A stretch of DNA of 64,000 nt from Aptenodytes patagonicus (Eukaryota > Chordata > Aves > Sphenisciformes > Spheniscidae): positions 131,501 to 195,500 of the forward strand of contig NC_134963.1 in NCBI RefSeq assembly GCF_965638725.1. Reading direction: 5' to 3'. The position numbers and the translations under genes are program-made. The notes beneath the pieces are model-generated. The model was not told the DNA's origin, made no database searches, and saw only the letters and a program-made list of their open reading frames with translations. Below, piece by piece: positions 12,801 to 27,800 of the stretch (its first letter is position 1; each line of letters begins with the position of its first letter).

Positions 12801-15800
12801 TGTCAAATGTCAAAAAACAAGCGACACAATCCAATAACAATTGACTCCCTCCCCAGATCCAGCTTGTCAGGGGGGCTGGGGAGGTAGAAAGGTCCAAATG
12901 TGCAAAATGTCTTCCCACCAATTACCCAAGGCCAAAGGCTGCCAGGAAACTGTGCAGAGACAGCCAAGGGCAGCAAGCTCTGTGGTGCAGGGAGACGTTC
13001 ACAGGGAGGTGGCTGAGCATCTTCCTTAACCCCACAATGAATGTCCCATTCAAGCATGGGCAGCAGGGGACAGCGGGGACTCCCACTGCCCCTTCACTGC
13101 TCTAAAACAGCACTGAGGACATGTGCATGATGGCAGCATCCAGATAAAGCATTTCCTACTAACGTCTTGCATGAAAATGTTTCTTCTTTCTCAAGTATGG
13201 GTGTTACGCCCCCAAAGTTAAAAACATTTTAAATATTAGCTTCTAGTCACTGAAGAGCAACAACCTGTTAATCAATATGGCTGCACAGAGCCATTTCACT
13301 CCCAACCACAAAGAAGAGCAATAGATCTGTCTGCTACTGTAGCACTTAGAGATAAAAACACACCAGGAACAACAAACATTTTTATCCAGCTGTTCTCCTA
13401 CTGGAAAAGGACAGTTTTGTTTGTTTGTTTTTAGTTTCTATTGACAAGAACTTTCAAAGTTGAAAGCTGCAGCTCTTCTTACAATGACCTACTTTGATGA
13501 AAAAAATATTAAATACTTAATTTACAACCATGCCAAGACCACTGTACTTCATCCCTACAACCGTATTAGTGAGTGAACAAGACACTGGTAAAACATCAGC
13601 CAGTTATTTGCTGGACAGTGCCACAATGACGCTGACAGAAAGTGAGTAGAATGGATGTTTAAATCGGAAAGAAAATGAGAGATTCAGGAAGAACGGGGAA
13701 CCTCGTCATGCCAGGAGGTCAAAGGATTTTTTCAGCAACTCACTTCTTTCCCACTGGAAATGGATAAGAAGTTTACAGGCTTCTGATCTTCAGAACAGTC
13801 CCTCACACAAAAGGAGAGATGATTTCAAAGACCAGGGGCTGGATTACACATTTGTAGACAACAGGTATATTTAACAGGTCAGAGGGCCTCAAAAGATTAA
13901 AACATCAGTGTTTGTAGAATAATGGCTTCTTCAGATAGTTATGCCAAGACATCACCGTTAAGCAGAGTTTGCCAGGTCCTAAAACCTCAAAAACCATTTG
14001 TGGAGTGCTGGATGGAGCTTTGAAATCCATCTCACATTCTTCTTTGTTATGCCAACTTGCCCTTAAACCTTAAAGTATTAAACCTGACAGAGGCAGGCGA
14101 ATTTACAAAAACTGCATTGGCAGTTACAGATTAATATTCAATTACCACTATTGGCATGTGTTTAACCACCAGATCATTACCGCACAGTGACCACTTGTAT
14201 GAGGAGAACTCACAAAGGAGAGAAGGGAGATAATACACCAAACCTCCTGTTCATCATTTTGACAGGGTCTTCTGGAGTGTTAAATTTTTATATATATATA
14301 TATTTCCATAGCACAATGAAAATAAAAAAGTACAAGCACTAAACAAGAAAGCCTCAAAGCAACCTAGAGGCAAAAGCAGGAATTTTTACTCCCTTTCACA
14401 GGTGCAGAGACTAGGAGTCTGCTACTCTATCTAGTCTTATGCAGGGCTGCTGATTCCAACAGGCAGCCTAGGTTATTTGTGTAGCCTAACTCCAGCAATC
14501 AGGCATCTATGATACATGTTGTTGCCTGGGAATTCAAAATTATGCCCGTATTTATTGCTCATTGTGAAATAAAAAATGGGATGCCACTGATTTAAAAAAA
14601 ATCCATAACTAAATGACATAGCCACATCATGCAGCAACTCCATGGCAAAGGCACAGAATTCAGGGTTTACCAGCTCCTAGTTCTCCACTCTATCCATTAT
14701 ACCACACTGCTTTTCTGTTTCCAAACCCAACTCAATTTGACTTTTTGCACAGGGTAAAGCCTCCACCCTGCCTTAAGAGGCTGCTCCACCACCTGCAAGG
14801 TGTAACTGCATCACTATAGTCACTAACACAGCAGAATACACACAGATGAGATAGACAGTTGTTCCCAGCAGCATCCTGATTAAAGCAGCTAAAAGAACTT
14901 GAGGAGATTAGAAAAATCACAGTAAATAAAATACAAGAAATCCAGGGACATTCATTGCCTTTCATCAGTTATTTTTTCATAATTTATTTGTTTGGCAATG
15001 CATAAGACTAGAGCTGAAAGAATAACACTTGCTGGATGCTATTAAATCTTCTGTACTCACCAGAGTTACTTCCGGCAAGTAGAATTTTTGTAAATTTGTT
15101 TCCAATTAGTATATACAACAAATGTTGCTTATGCCCAGCTGAACTCGGCTTCCTGGAAAATGTCCCTAACAAATGGCCATATGATTAGTCCCCATCAGTA
15201 GGAACATACTGTATCTGAATAAGACGACTGGGAGAAAAACAAATGGCAACAAAGAGCACTACACACCCCACCATGATGCAAAGAGACAACAGTAGTGTAC
15301 CTTTGCTCATTTGAGGCACAAATTCAGAAGGGTGGAAGAAAATCCAGCTTATCTTCCAAAGTCTTTATTGCCTTTTCTCAGGTCAATGACTTACACCACA
15401 CATCATCTTTCTGGAACCTAAGTTTTCTGGTGCTCTGAACAAGTGATTTCAAACACAGAAAATATCTGGATTCTAGCCCTATTTCATGCTTTCTTTCTGA
15501 ATTCTGTCACAAAGTAACTGATGACTTCAATCACACTGCAGCACTGATTTCCTCCCCTGGATCAATACAAAACATTTCTTGATTAGGTTTTTGGTGCTAG
15601 GAAGAATCTCATCACTATCAATATTCTTGATTGGCACCTTAATGTGCTAGTGTATGAAGATCACTAGTTTTACTTTTAAACAAAAGTTTCCACACTTACA
15701 TATAGACTGAACTCCAAACAAACCATACTGCCAGATAGCTCACAAAAAACAGGGCAAAGAAAGAACAGGAGACAGAAGAGCTGTAAAGGGAGAGGGAGTA

Positions 15801-18800
15801 AGAACCCAAGGGGGTACTGAAGGCAAAGATGATATTGGGTAGACTTCAGAAGCAGTGCAGACTGCTGAGAGCACAACTGCAAGAATATTTTGCTTAAGCA
15901 GGCAGCCCATAGGCATGAAAAGACATTTGAAGATTCAGTAGACATACACTCTATGACAGCAAGTATGTCGCTTGCTGTTCTCTATTTCAGCAAGAAGACT
16001 TCACCTCAAAGTGTATATTGAAATCTAACCTGTAAGACTATTTTAAAATGTAATTTGAATGTTGCAAGTCCTACCTCCGGACACAGGTATTCATTTGTCA
16101 TATTTATATCACAACTTCATCCTCAAGCTTCCTAAAGCATTTCACAATCATTTATTTGCAGTACCGTGCAAATACAACCACTGCTAGGGTGGCTTCCATA
16201 ATAACCAGAGCACAGGATATTGCTCAGCAATTAAAAGAAGGAGCCTGTGGTCAGGTCAAGTCAACAACCAGTCAGGCAGTGTTCAGTCTTTAAAAAGAGA
16301 AGCTAAGCACCACTGTAATATGACTTATAAATCACATACTTGCTCCTGCAGTTGCACTGCTTGACAGAGTAGATGTATGAATTCCCCAAATCACACTATT
16401 TCGGCTGAAAATGTGTCATTGCTTTGACACAGCAATGACAACCTAATACTGCTACTGTCTCTCTCATTCACTCAAGTAGCACAGATCTGTGTGTTGAATC
16501 CAGGGGTCCCAAATCTGCTGGTGATCTCAGTGTGTATCAATATAGTGCTTTGGGCTGAAATTTGTTTCTCCATTTCTTCTGAAAAGCTGGGGTACTACCC
16601 ATGACAACTACGTTAAAAAATCATGAAGGCTGAAAAGTCAGGCACCAAAAAGCCTGTGCAACATTAATTTGGGCGAGCATTATGATACACTCCAGTTCCC
16701 CCTGACTGCATTCAAGGACCTTACCCACATTCTACACTTCTGCAGGAAAACCAAATCCTGCATATAAACCATTTCACTACGCAGTTCCAAAGAGCTCCCA
16801 GAACTGGTTCAGCTTGTGCACTGAATAAGCCAGGAGAGCTGATAAAAAACTCAGCATATGATTAATTAAGACTATTACCATGCATATTCACAAGCAGGGT
16901 GAACTGGATGTGTTTAGAAAGGCTTGATTTTGGCATTTCCCCATTTTCTATGTCTGTCTTTGCAATCTCAACAGATCCACTGTAGCTGATCTGTGTATAT
17001 GTTTGTGACCTATATATGTGTTGTATGTTTGTAAGATGTTTGCGCTATCTGCACTGAGCTATCTTATGTGCCTAACCTCAGTGTGATTCAGGAAAACCAA
17101 AGTTAGAAGCACAAACTCCTTATATAGTAAAGGGAGAAAAACAGGCGCCTCCCGGAAGAACTGATTTAAGAGACCTAGGCTGATGACCTAAAGTGGATGT
17201 TGTAAAAACCTCCTTAAAGCAGCAAGTTTTTCCTACTTATTCTAAATATATATTTCTCCCCTGTGCAGTGCCAAAGGTTTGCTTAATTCACACAGATGTA
17301 ATCGACACAAAGAAATGAAAAAAACACATGGCTAGAGGCCAGTGTTCTAGCAGGTCTGGTTGTGTAAAACAGAGCACACTTCCAATGTGTACATGAGGAA
17401 GCAGTGTGTGTGAAAGGAAGATAAATAGGGATTCATCTGGAAAAAAAGGAAACACAATGGATATCATACAGGAAGTTCATAATGGGCAATAGAGACTGGG
17501 TCCTCAGGACTGAGTGACACTGGTCACACATGTGGCCAAAAAACCCACACTGGTAAGAATAGCTGCAGTCAGCCTGCATTAGCCAGGAGCCAGTTTGAGA
17601 ACATATGGCAAAACAAATGATTCAATGCAATCTGCTCATCCTGCTGCTTCCCCCAAATATTGCTGTACTAACATCCTCTGCTTTTTGCCTTATTACATAG
17701 TGTTACTATTTAAGAGCATGGAAAACACATGTAGGAATGACAGGGACCTACAGAATTACTAGCATGATATGCTGCTGTGGAGGTTCTCATACTGTTTCCA
17801 TAGATCAGCTCGAGATGTTTACACGCATCTTGCTCCTTACTTGTGCGAGAGAAAGGAAGAGAAGGGAAAGCTAGCAGGCTTGTTCTGTTTGCTCCTTTTT
17901 CTTTCTCCCAAGCAAAAAAAGGATGCATTCTTCCAGTGCATCTCTGGATTTCACACCAGGCACCCCAGCTCCTAGCCAGCACCACTGTCCTTAAATTCTA
18001 TGAGGGTCACAACAAGCAGAAGTTTTACCATTTAAACCCCTATTCACATCCTTCAGCTTCCTAAAACATCTACCTTCAGGCCTATAAACTCCTGAGATAA
18101 AAATCTCAGTAAACAACAGAAGGTTTGGGCTTTTTACATTGAAAACTTTTTTCCTTTTATAGATGTGGTTGTACAAATAAATAAGCCAGCACACTAGCAA
18201 GCAGTGACATCTGAGACATCAGTGTCACCACAACTCATCCGTCTATCACAAGTCTTGCCATGTTTATTACTTTAAGAGCCACAGATTTCCCCCAGAATCA
18301 GACTGTACTGACTATAAAAAACTCTAGTCCGTTGTTTTTTAAAATTAACGTCTACCTCCTAATGGCAAAGGGAAGATGTTTGAAAACCTGAACCTTAAAA
18401 ACTGAGACAGCAGGAAGTAAAAAACATATTCTAAGGTTTTCATTTAGGTTTGTTCTGATAAGCTCAGGACTTAGAAGCAAATCTAACCATTTCTGAGGAT
18501 CTTAACTACTTGTACTCAGGTTGACAGACTGCTCTCAGTTTCACTGAGGTTCTTTTCCTCGTTCTGCCAGTAACCTGCTGTGTAACCTTGGGTTATTCTC
18601 TTCTCTGTGCTCTTCCTTCTTTTTTCTCTCTACTTTCCTTGTCATTGTTTGGGTCACTATAATCCTGACCCTCTGAAGTTCTAAACATATACCTCGACAC
18701 GTTCTAAGTAGTCCCCTAAAATGTATGGGGCTACTCACAGAGAACATTTATACGTATAGTAGTATAATATATAAAATAATATATATACATTTTACAACGG

Positions 18801-21800
18801 AGTTTTGTGTATGTATGAAAACACACCAAAACAACTGAAGGCTAGTTATTTATCTGTATCTATTACAACTACACACTATTCCTTTCTTTGGACATTTCCA
18901 TTGCCAGCTCCTATTCTGTTTGTTATCTAGAGAGATTCATCTTATGGGGCACACAATACCATATCACAGTGCAGCTCCAAGTTTAGGTCTCCTTTATTAG
19001 TGTGAAGTCGCACGTAGCCCTTCTTCTTCACGTATTTGTATCTCACAACATCTTCTTCAATAGCAGCTGTATCAAAGCAAAAGACAATAATTAGCTCTCT
19101 GGAAGCTTATTCATTGATCTTTAGAAATCATCAGAAAACAAATTGCTAGATTCTACTGTCTGACCTCTTCCCCTGGGGTACTGGGTCTTCAGGGATTGTA
19201 CTCTGCAATTCATAGAATCATAGAATCGTTTAGGTTGGAAAAGACCTTTAAGATCATCGAGTCCAACCGTTAACCTAGCACTGCCAAGCCCACCACTAAA
19301 CCATGTCCCTGAGCACCACGTCTACACATCTTTTAAATACCTTCGGGGGGGTGACTCAACCGCTTCCCTGGGCAGCCTCTTCCAATGCTTGACAACCCTT
19401 TCGGTGAAGAAATTTTTCCTAATATCCAACCTAAACCTCCCCTGGAACAACTTGAGGCCACCTCCTTTCGTCCTATCGCTTGTTACTTGGGAGAAGAGAC
19501 CGACACCCACCTCACTACAACCTCCTTTCAGGTAGTTGTAGAGAGCAATGAGGTCTCCCCTCAGCCTCCTTTTCTCCAGGCTAAACAACCCCAGTTCCCT
19601 CAGCCGCTCCTCATAAGACTTGTTCTCCAGACCCCTCACCAGCCTCGTTGCCCTTCTCTGGACACGCTCCAGCACCTCAATGTCTGTATTGTAGTGAGGA
19701 GCCCAAAACTGAACACAGTATTCGAGGTGCGGCCTCACCAGTGCCGAGTACAGGGGCACAATCACTTCCCTACTCCTGCTGGCCACACCATTTCTGATAC
19801 AGGCCAGGATGCCGTTGGTCTTCTTGGCCACCTGGGCACACTGCTGGCTCATATTCAGCCGGCTGTCGACCAACACCCCCAGGTCCTTTTCTGACAGGCA
19901 GCTTTCCAGCCGCTCTTCGCCAAGCCCGTAGCATTGCATGGGGTTGTTGTGACCCAAGTGCAGGACCTGGCACTTGGCCTTGTTGAACCTCATACAATTG
20001 GTCTGGGCCCATCGATCCAGCCTGTCCAGGTCCCTCTGCAGAGCCTTCCTACCCTCAAGCAGATCAATGCTCCTGCCCAACTTGGTGTCGTCTGCAAACT
20101 GACTGAGGGTGCACTCGATCCTCTTGTCCAGATCATTGATAAAGATATTAAACAGAACTGGCCCCAAAACTGAGCCCTGGGGAACACCACTTGTGACCGG
20201 CCGCCAACTGGATTGAACTCCATTCATGAGCACTCTTTGGGCCTGGCCATCCAGCCATTTTTTTACCCAGCGAAGAGTACACCCGTCCAAGCCATGAGCA
20301 GCCAGTTTCTCCAGGACAATGCTGTGGGAAACAGTGTCAAAGGCTTTACTAAAGTCTAGGTAAACAAGATCCACAGCTTTTCCCTCATCCACTAAGCAGG
20401 TCACCTTGTCATAGAAGGAGATCACGTTAGTCAAGCAGGACCTGCCTTTCATAAACCCATGCTGACTGGGCCTGATCACCTGGTTGTCCTGTACGTGCCG
20501 CGTGATGGCACTCAGGATGATCTGCTCCATAACCTTCCCCGGCACCGAGGTCAGACTGACAGGCCTGTAGTTCCCTGGATCCTCCTTCCAGCCCTTCTTG
20601 TAGATGGGCATCACATTTGCTAACCTCCAGTCAACTGGGACCTCCCCGGTTAGCCAGGAGTGCTGATAAATGATTGAAGGTGGCTTGGTGAGCACTCCCG
20701 CCAGCTCCCTCAGTACCCTTGGGTGGATCCCATCCGGCCCCATAGACTTGTGTGTGTCTAAGTGGTGTAGCAGGTTGCTAACCATTTCCCCTTGGATTAT
20801 GGGAGCTTCATTCTGCTCCCCATCCCTGTCTTCCAGCTCAGGGGGCTGGGTACCCGGAGGACAACTGGTCTTACTATTAAAGACTGAGGCAAAGAAAGCA
20901 TTAAGTATCTCAGTCTTTTCCTCATCCTTTGTCACTTTGTTTCCCCCCGCATCCAATAAAGGATGGAGATTCTCCTTAGCCCTCCTTTTGTTGCTAATGT
21001 ATTTATAGAAACATTTTTATTGTCTTTTACGGCAGTAGTCAGATAAAGTTCTAGTTGGGCTTTGGCCCTTCTAATTTTCTCCCTGCATAACCTCACGACA
21101 TCCTTGTAGATTCATCTATGATAACCTCACATTAATCTGTTTTTTCCATTATAGAAAACCACCAACTCCTCGAGAGCCAACAATATCATCTATATTTTTA
21201 AGTCACAGAAGCATTCAATATTACAAACTATAATTTTCAAGTAATGTCTACTAATCACAAACGTTACTTTGAAACCAAACTGTTTCTTGTCAAACTTGGA
21301 AGCCAAGCAGGTAGTCATCAGTCAACCACAAACTGCTGACATATGAAGACCTACCCAGTTCTGTAACAAATGAAGCTAAATTACTGGAAACATTACTGGA
21401 AAGTCAAACCAAAGGATCAATCTAGGATGTTTCCACTTCCATTTTGTCAAAATGTCCAGTTAGTCAGATATTTTCAACACTCAAAGATTCACCTGCAAAT
21501 CACTGTAATCCACCAATTAAAGGAACTGAACTTGGTGAATGCAGTTTTAGCAATGTATTCAGTCTTTGCCTAAGTGTGTGACATACTTCTAAATTTTAGT
21601 GCCAAAAGTCAGACCTTTCTCTTCAACTGGGAATACTAATTGCCTAGCTATTTAATCAATATTCAAATTAAATAAATTCTATACATTTGTGTTTAGGCTG
21701 GAGAATGAAAGGAAAACTTTGTTGTACTAAAACGCATTTTTGCGTAACCTTGAAAAGCAGTAAATAAAAAGTTATCACCACAAAATTTGCTGTCATTCTA

Positions 21801-24800
21801 ACCAATACTGGGTTAGGCCAAAAAGGTGGTAAAGATTTTGTATGCTATTTGAGGAGAGATCATACTTCATTCCTAACTTACATAAGTGGATATCCCATTT
21901 TGTGGTCCCTGGGCATTGAAAATACCTCATTAATTTCAGTTCAACATAAGTAACTGCCATTCAAAGCCGAAGCTAATTCATAATTGCTCCATTATTTTCA
22001 GAATGAGCTCACTGGAAAGTAAGGATATATCTGCTCAGGGAATACATTTCCATGGCATCATTACTGACCAATTATCAATGCATTCCTTCGGTCCTCATAA
22101 ATGTATGTGTGCTAGGGAGCACACTTTAAAACTGGAAAGTAAATAAACAGCTTGTAGCTAGGTAGTTCTGGTACCTGCTTCGTGGGTAGTTTCAGGCACC
22201 ATTGCAGTGGAGGTGAAGGAAGCACTTACTGCTCCAGTGGAATAGTGAGCCTGTTTGCAGAGGAAAAAGCAAGAGAAGAAGACATTAGATCTTAGAATTT
22301 ATCTACTAAAGATACTATATAAGCACTAGAAACACACAAATGTCATCCTTAGGCAGACTTTCTGCTCTAGCTCCTATAGAAAGAAACAAATGCACGATGC
22401 AGCGATAATTCCCCATCTGTTACCCATAACATTTGCTCTGATGAAACTCTAGTTAAGGCTGCCCATGCGCTGAGCAGAAAGGGCTTATTGCTTCCACTAC
22501 AGTTTAATACATCATTATGCAAAGATTCTATTATCAGAATTTATTTGTATGTCCACAGGTGGAGTTAGGAAAGGAATACTGCTGGCAAGACATCTGTAAA
22601 ATTCTCCAACGTTGCTCAATAACTGGAAGGAAAATCCAGTGAACCAGAGAGATACTGCGGAGGAAAGCAAATCCCCCCCCCCCCGCCCCCCCCCAGCCCT
22701 TCTGCGTGCAGAGCCACTGTCCCATGGTTCCCAATGTCTATTTTGAGCTTTGTAATTCTCCTGCAGAAAGGAAATGTGAACGTCACACATGGATTTTGTA
22801 GTAAATTACAAAGATCAAATAAACCCGGAGATACATTTAGCGGCTCTGGGGCAATGCCTGTAAAGAATACAGGTCACACCAATGCTCTATCCATAGGGTT
22901 ACACTGCATCCTATGCAAGTTTATAATTATGCCCATCCACATCATTAGCTGACAATCTGACTCTCCAACATGTGTGGAGCTCATCGTTCTCTCTTGCCTC
23001 TTTTTTTTCTCCCTACATCTTTTGTTTTCTTATAACACTATGATGCCCTGAAAAGGGGCAAATGTGATCCTACTCCTTGGTCGCACACATTCCCTAATCT
23101 GTCACTAAGCCTCCTCATTAAAAGCCATATGCTGCATTGCTATTCATTTTCGTGTAAGTGTAATCACAGCACAAAGACACATACATCCCAGAATTATTAA
23201 AGGAAAGAAGAATACTCTGTCTTGCCCATTTCAAACAGCCTTTGATGTAGGAAATCTAGATGCAGATGAATTGTTTCTCTTGACAACCATGAACACACAG
23301 TACCATGCACCTGGGAGAACGTCCTTTAAAATACTCCACTAAAAATCCTGCATTCCAGTGGAAAAAAATGGAGAAGCAGCTGTGAATCATTTATATATTT
23401 GCCCACACCAGAAATGATTCACTTGCACTGCCCTTAAGGTGCGTTCTCTTGGCCAATAACTGCAGGAAGCAATGATAAACAAATTCAAAGCAAGAGATTA
23501 CAACCTGGGAAAAAAGGTTCTGCCAACATATACATCATAACCACATGATAAAGATTCTTCCTTCTTATTGTGCTCCATTTCTAAAATGTTTAGGTTAATT
23601 TACAATGATTTAAACAAAGAGAAACTCACCAACACATACAATGTATTTCTAAGGAATCCCACTATGATTCTCATATTCTCATCTATGACAAATTTCCATG
23701 TAACAGAAAACAGAAGGAGTAGTGTCTGTTTATACTGTAATATGGCCTCTAAGCTGAAAAACATCTATTACCATTCTTGAAGAAGTCAATCAGTGCCAAA
23801 CTACAAATTAAGTCAACTTACTGCATTCAGCTTATCCACTTTCTTCTTTTCAGGAGCCTTCATAGTAGCTGCTAGAATATCATCGCCTTTGAATTCCTTA
23901 TAAAGCTCCAGTAAAGTCTCTCGGGTCTCTGTATTTGTATTTTTCAAATAGTAAGATGGATCTAATTTTGCTTTTTCTTCATCTAGATAAGACAAAGTTA
24001 AATCATTCCGAGTTAAAAGAAAAATTCTATTTTTTTCTCCTTCAGTTTATTGCATATCGTTACACAAAAATCTTCCAGATATTATTTCTACTTTTTTTTC
24101 CAATAAAAAGTAACTGTATTTATTCCTGCAGAAACAGTAACAAATAGCAATGCATAACACTAACAGTGTAACTTGAAATATAGCACAATAAATGCCAATA
24201 TGATGAACTATAACAAAAGAAAAAAACCAACTTCAAATTGACTACTGCAAAAATTTCTTTGAAACCACTAGAAATTATCTAAGTTCATGCAAGTCTTGTA
24301 AAATTTTTATAGAACTATAAAGACAAAATACAGTTGGGTACAATATAAACTTCTGTCCTTTGTCTCCTCACTGAATGGCCAGACCTGTGATGCAAAAATC
24401 CCAAGATCAGATCTTTAATGTGATACCAGGGGGAGGAGGCTGATGGACCTGACTGTAGAATTTAATTTTTTTTTTTTAATTTAATTTTTTTATTTTACAA
24501 GTTTCACTTGTTCTCTGTTTTGGTACGCCTACTATTTGCTGGATATTAAATATTCCATCTCTGAGATAATACCCAGTTATTTTTAGCTGGTAAATAGAAA
24601 GAGAGATGCTTGCTTGCTTGCAGAACTAGTAACTTTAAAGGAAAAAAAAAAAAAGAGCATAATAAGACCCAGAAAAACATACCATGCTTAGAATCAGCAA
24701 TTAGACCTCATTAGAAACAGTTCTAAAGGAAACCACAAGGGCAAAGAATTTTTTTCCTTCAGCAATTTCATATTAGCAGATTTTACTAAGCATTTAGCTA

Positions 24801-27800
24801 TCAAAAAATCACAAAAAGAATTGAGAAGCAAATTTCTTAGATATCTAGAAAGACAAAAAAAGCATTTTATTTTTGATTATTAAAATAATTTTGGGACTAT
24901 TTTAGAAAAATCTATATCAATCTTTAACCTGGAAGATGGCCATTGTCATCCAGACAGAAGGATGGGCAACACATTCTCGATACACATGAAAGAGAGCCTA
25001 GCAGACAGGTATGAGAAGATGTAGGTTTCCTTGTTTTGGTTCTGGTACAAGGCTAATGGACCTTTTGGCAAATTATTTTTCCTCTTCTTCTCACTTCTCT
25101 CTCATCTACCTACTTTTAAAGGCTATGGAAAGCTTTCTGTGTTTGCACAACACTCAATAGAGACAGTTAATGATTTCTCAAAGAAGCATGTCTCTGCTTC
25201 AAAATTTGTTAACACCTTTTGATGTGAAAGGGACAGTTTCAACAAGTTATTCATGTTTCCAAGAAGTTTTCAAAGTTACCACTAGCCACTGAGGGATGTC
25301 CATCCAGAAAACTGTCAATTCCATAACGTCGTCTTTAGAATTTGCCTATTTGGGTTGGTGTTTTCTCAGCCTACCTTCAATTCCTCCTTACCTGGATCAA
25401 TTACTTTTATGTTGTTCTTAACATGAAAGAAGTTCGAGACATTGAACTTATCCAGGTTTGTTGGATCCTGAAAATAATAATTAAAAAACCGAAAGTCAGA
25501 GAGCTTGGTAGGCACCCATTCCATGCAACAGACTAGTTTGAAGGGCAGACACCACCATAATAAATGAATAGGGAGAGACAGAATAACTTCCATACTCCCC
25601 AAACCACAGAAAGATGAAAAAAATATAAAACAATCAACCCCAACTGACATCAGCAATGAGCTTGTTCACAGTAGGGTCCTTAGGGATCTGGAATTTAGTC
25701 CCAAACATAGTATTACACATATTTTGCCTACAGAAGCTACTAACAGAACTAAGCTGAGTCTACCCTATCCTAGTGAGAAGAAAAAACGAGGAGCTGCGAT
25801 CCTCCGATTCTTTCCTTCGTTCTGTGGTTTGGTCTAAGATCTATGCAAATTCACATTAGCTATCTCCTTCTATTTATAACAGCGTGCCTGATTTGCACAT
25901 GCTCTGTGAACTTTTGTAATGCATTTCAAAATACAAATAAACCGCAGAGCAAGTCTTTGCAGTCAGAACTGTTTTGAATGCTTTTTTTTAAACTAGTGAA
26001 ATCTGTGCTTAGAGAATTACGTTTAAAAATAAAAAATAATAATAAAAAGGCAACAAAAAGTGGTATTATGAAAACTCTATTGAGTGACCACTCAAGGAAA
26101 ACAGCAATAATACACAGTCCATTAACTGTGAATCTTTATGCTATCTCTAGGCAACTTTCTGCATAACTTTGACCTTTTGTTAGAGAGTGAGACAAGGAAT
26201 GCCTACTGGTGATCTAGGTTACATTATACTATTATTAAACAGTCCTTAATCATCTTCTTACAATGAAGAAGGTTTTCTCCTCAAGCTCCTCTGCAGCACA
26301 GAAAGGTCAAAACATCAGCCCAGGACACCCAGTCATTTCTGGAAATTCTATCTTACAGAAAACAATTCAGAATCTAAAATACCAAAATATCTTAATAATA
26401 TGCAATAGATTCAAGTTCAGGATAAAAATAATGCAACATATTATGCAAAGAACTATGACACTGACATGAATAGCATTATCCCAAATAAATTTAACAAAGC
26501 TTCTTAGACCACCACTGTTGGTAAGAAGTTCCAACAATTTCACCTCTGCTAAAAGTAATTATTAATACAAGCAGAGCTGGTAGCTCCATCATTTATTAAA
26601 TGATCTAATTATGCCTTTTATTCATCCCTGAAATGGCATGCTTCCACCAGAGAGTGCATTTTTAGTTTTACTGCTGGTATTAAAACCAAAACACATTTAT
26701 GAAATCAAGCTGTGTGATTCTGCACCCTAATGATGACCTCCTGGCTTTCTGCTGACCCCTTTCCCAGCCACTACATAATCATTTTCTATTGTTTCCTGCC
26801 CCACTGTACCCCTCTGATAGATCTTCATCAAGACATGGACTGCCAAAAAAATAGATATTTTATCTTTAAGATCTTGCATTAGAAACAAATAACCTTTAAA
26901 TAAAACTACTAAGGAATAGGAAATTTGGACCTGTTTTTTAACCATCTTTGTATCTTCTGACACTGGCACTCAGGTGTATTCATTATTTATTAACCCACAT
27001 ACGTATTTATGTATGTATGAATAGAGCTAATTTCAGCCTTGCTCTCTGACAGTCAACAAGATGCATGGAGAAAGTCTGGAGAAAGGGCTCAGTGTGTTTC
27101 CAGAAGATACAGGTTGCCTCCTCCCAAATACTCTTCTGTAATCATGAGCTGCAGCGTTCCCAGACAGAAATCATCGCCTTGCACATAAATATACCACCTC
27201 AAAAGGTGAAGGAAGTAAGACTGCTTACCCTTTCCAGGAAAGGAAAAAAAAAAAAAAAAAATCTGTGTATTAATATTAATAGAGACAAACGGATTTATAG
27301 CAATCCACATGTCTGCCGTTCATGGCAAAGCTGAAGGGCAAGACTGACTCCTGAAACCAACTTTTCATGGACAGGAGGGAGGGCAGGAGACAGCAGTAAA
27401 GATGAACCAGAAAACACCTTCACTATATTCCTCTAAATAAAGCTTCTTGATTTACTGATTTATTGATTGTTTAAAAATAAATAAAAGGACATCACAACTG
27501 CCAGTGCCTTATGAAACCAAGTGTTTTGTGCTCAGGGTACCACGAATCAGATTAGTACAAACTGTTTCACAGCCATGGTTCATTCAAACGTTTACCTGGC
27601 TTAACCAGCCTAATCGCAGGCATTGAGCAACTCCGGCAAAAATGTTTACAGTGTCCTTCACTGCAAGGCTCTCGAAATGGCTGTTAACCTCCCCATAGGC
27701 AACACATCCATTATGGTATGAAGGACAGCAGAGGCCACAGTGCAGCTCCCTCTCCTTGCAGACCACAGCTGTCCAGCTGCTTTCTGAGAGACCCGAGACA

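Larger units (their letters stand above)
6293..18959. other. PPIL2: PPIL2 intron 12
   Basis: 12.7 kb. Holds the A31 and T16 tracts, small microsatellites and two MIR-like relics. No CR1 element and no coding signal of its own were recognised. Open frames are short and random in composition. Confidence 0.8.
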
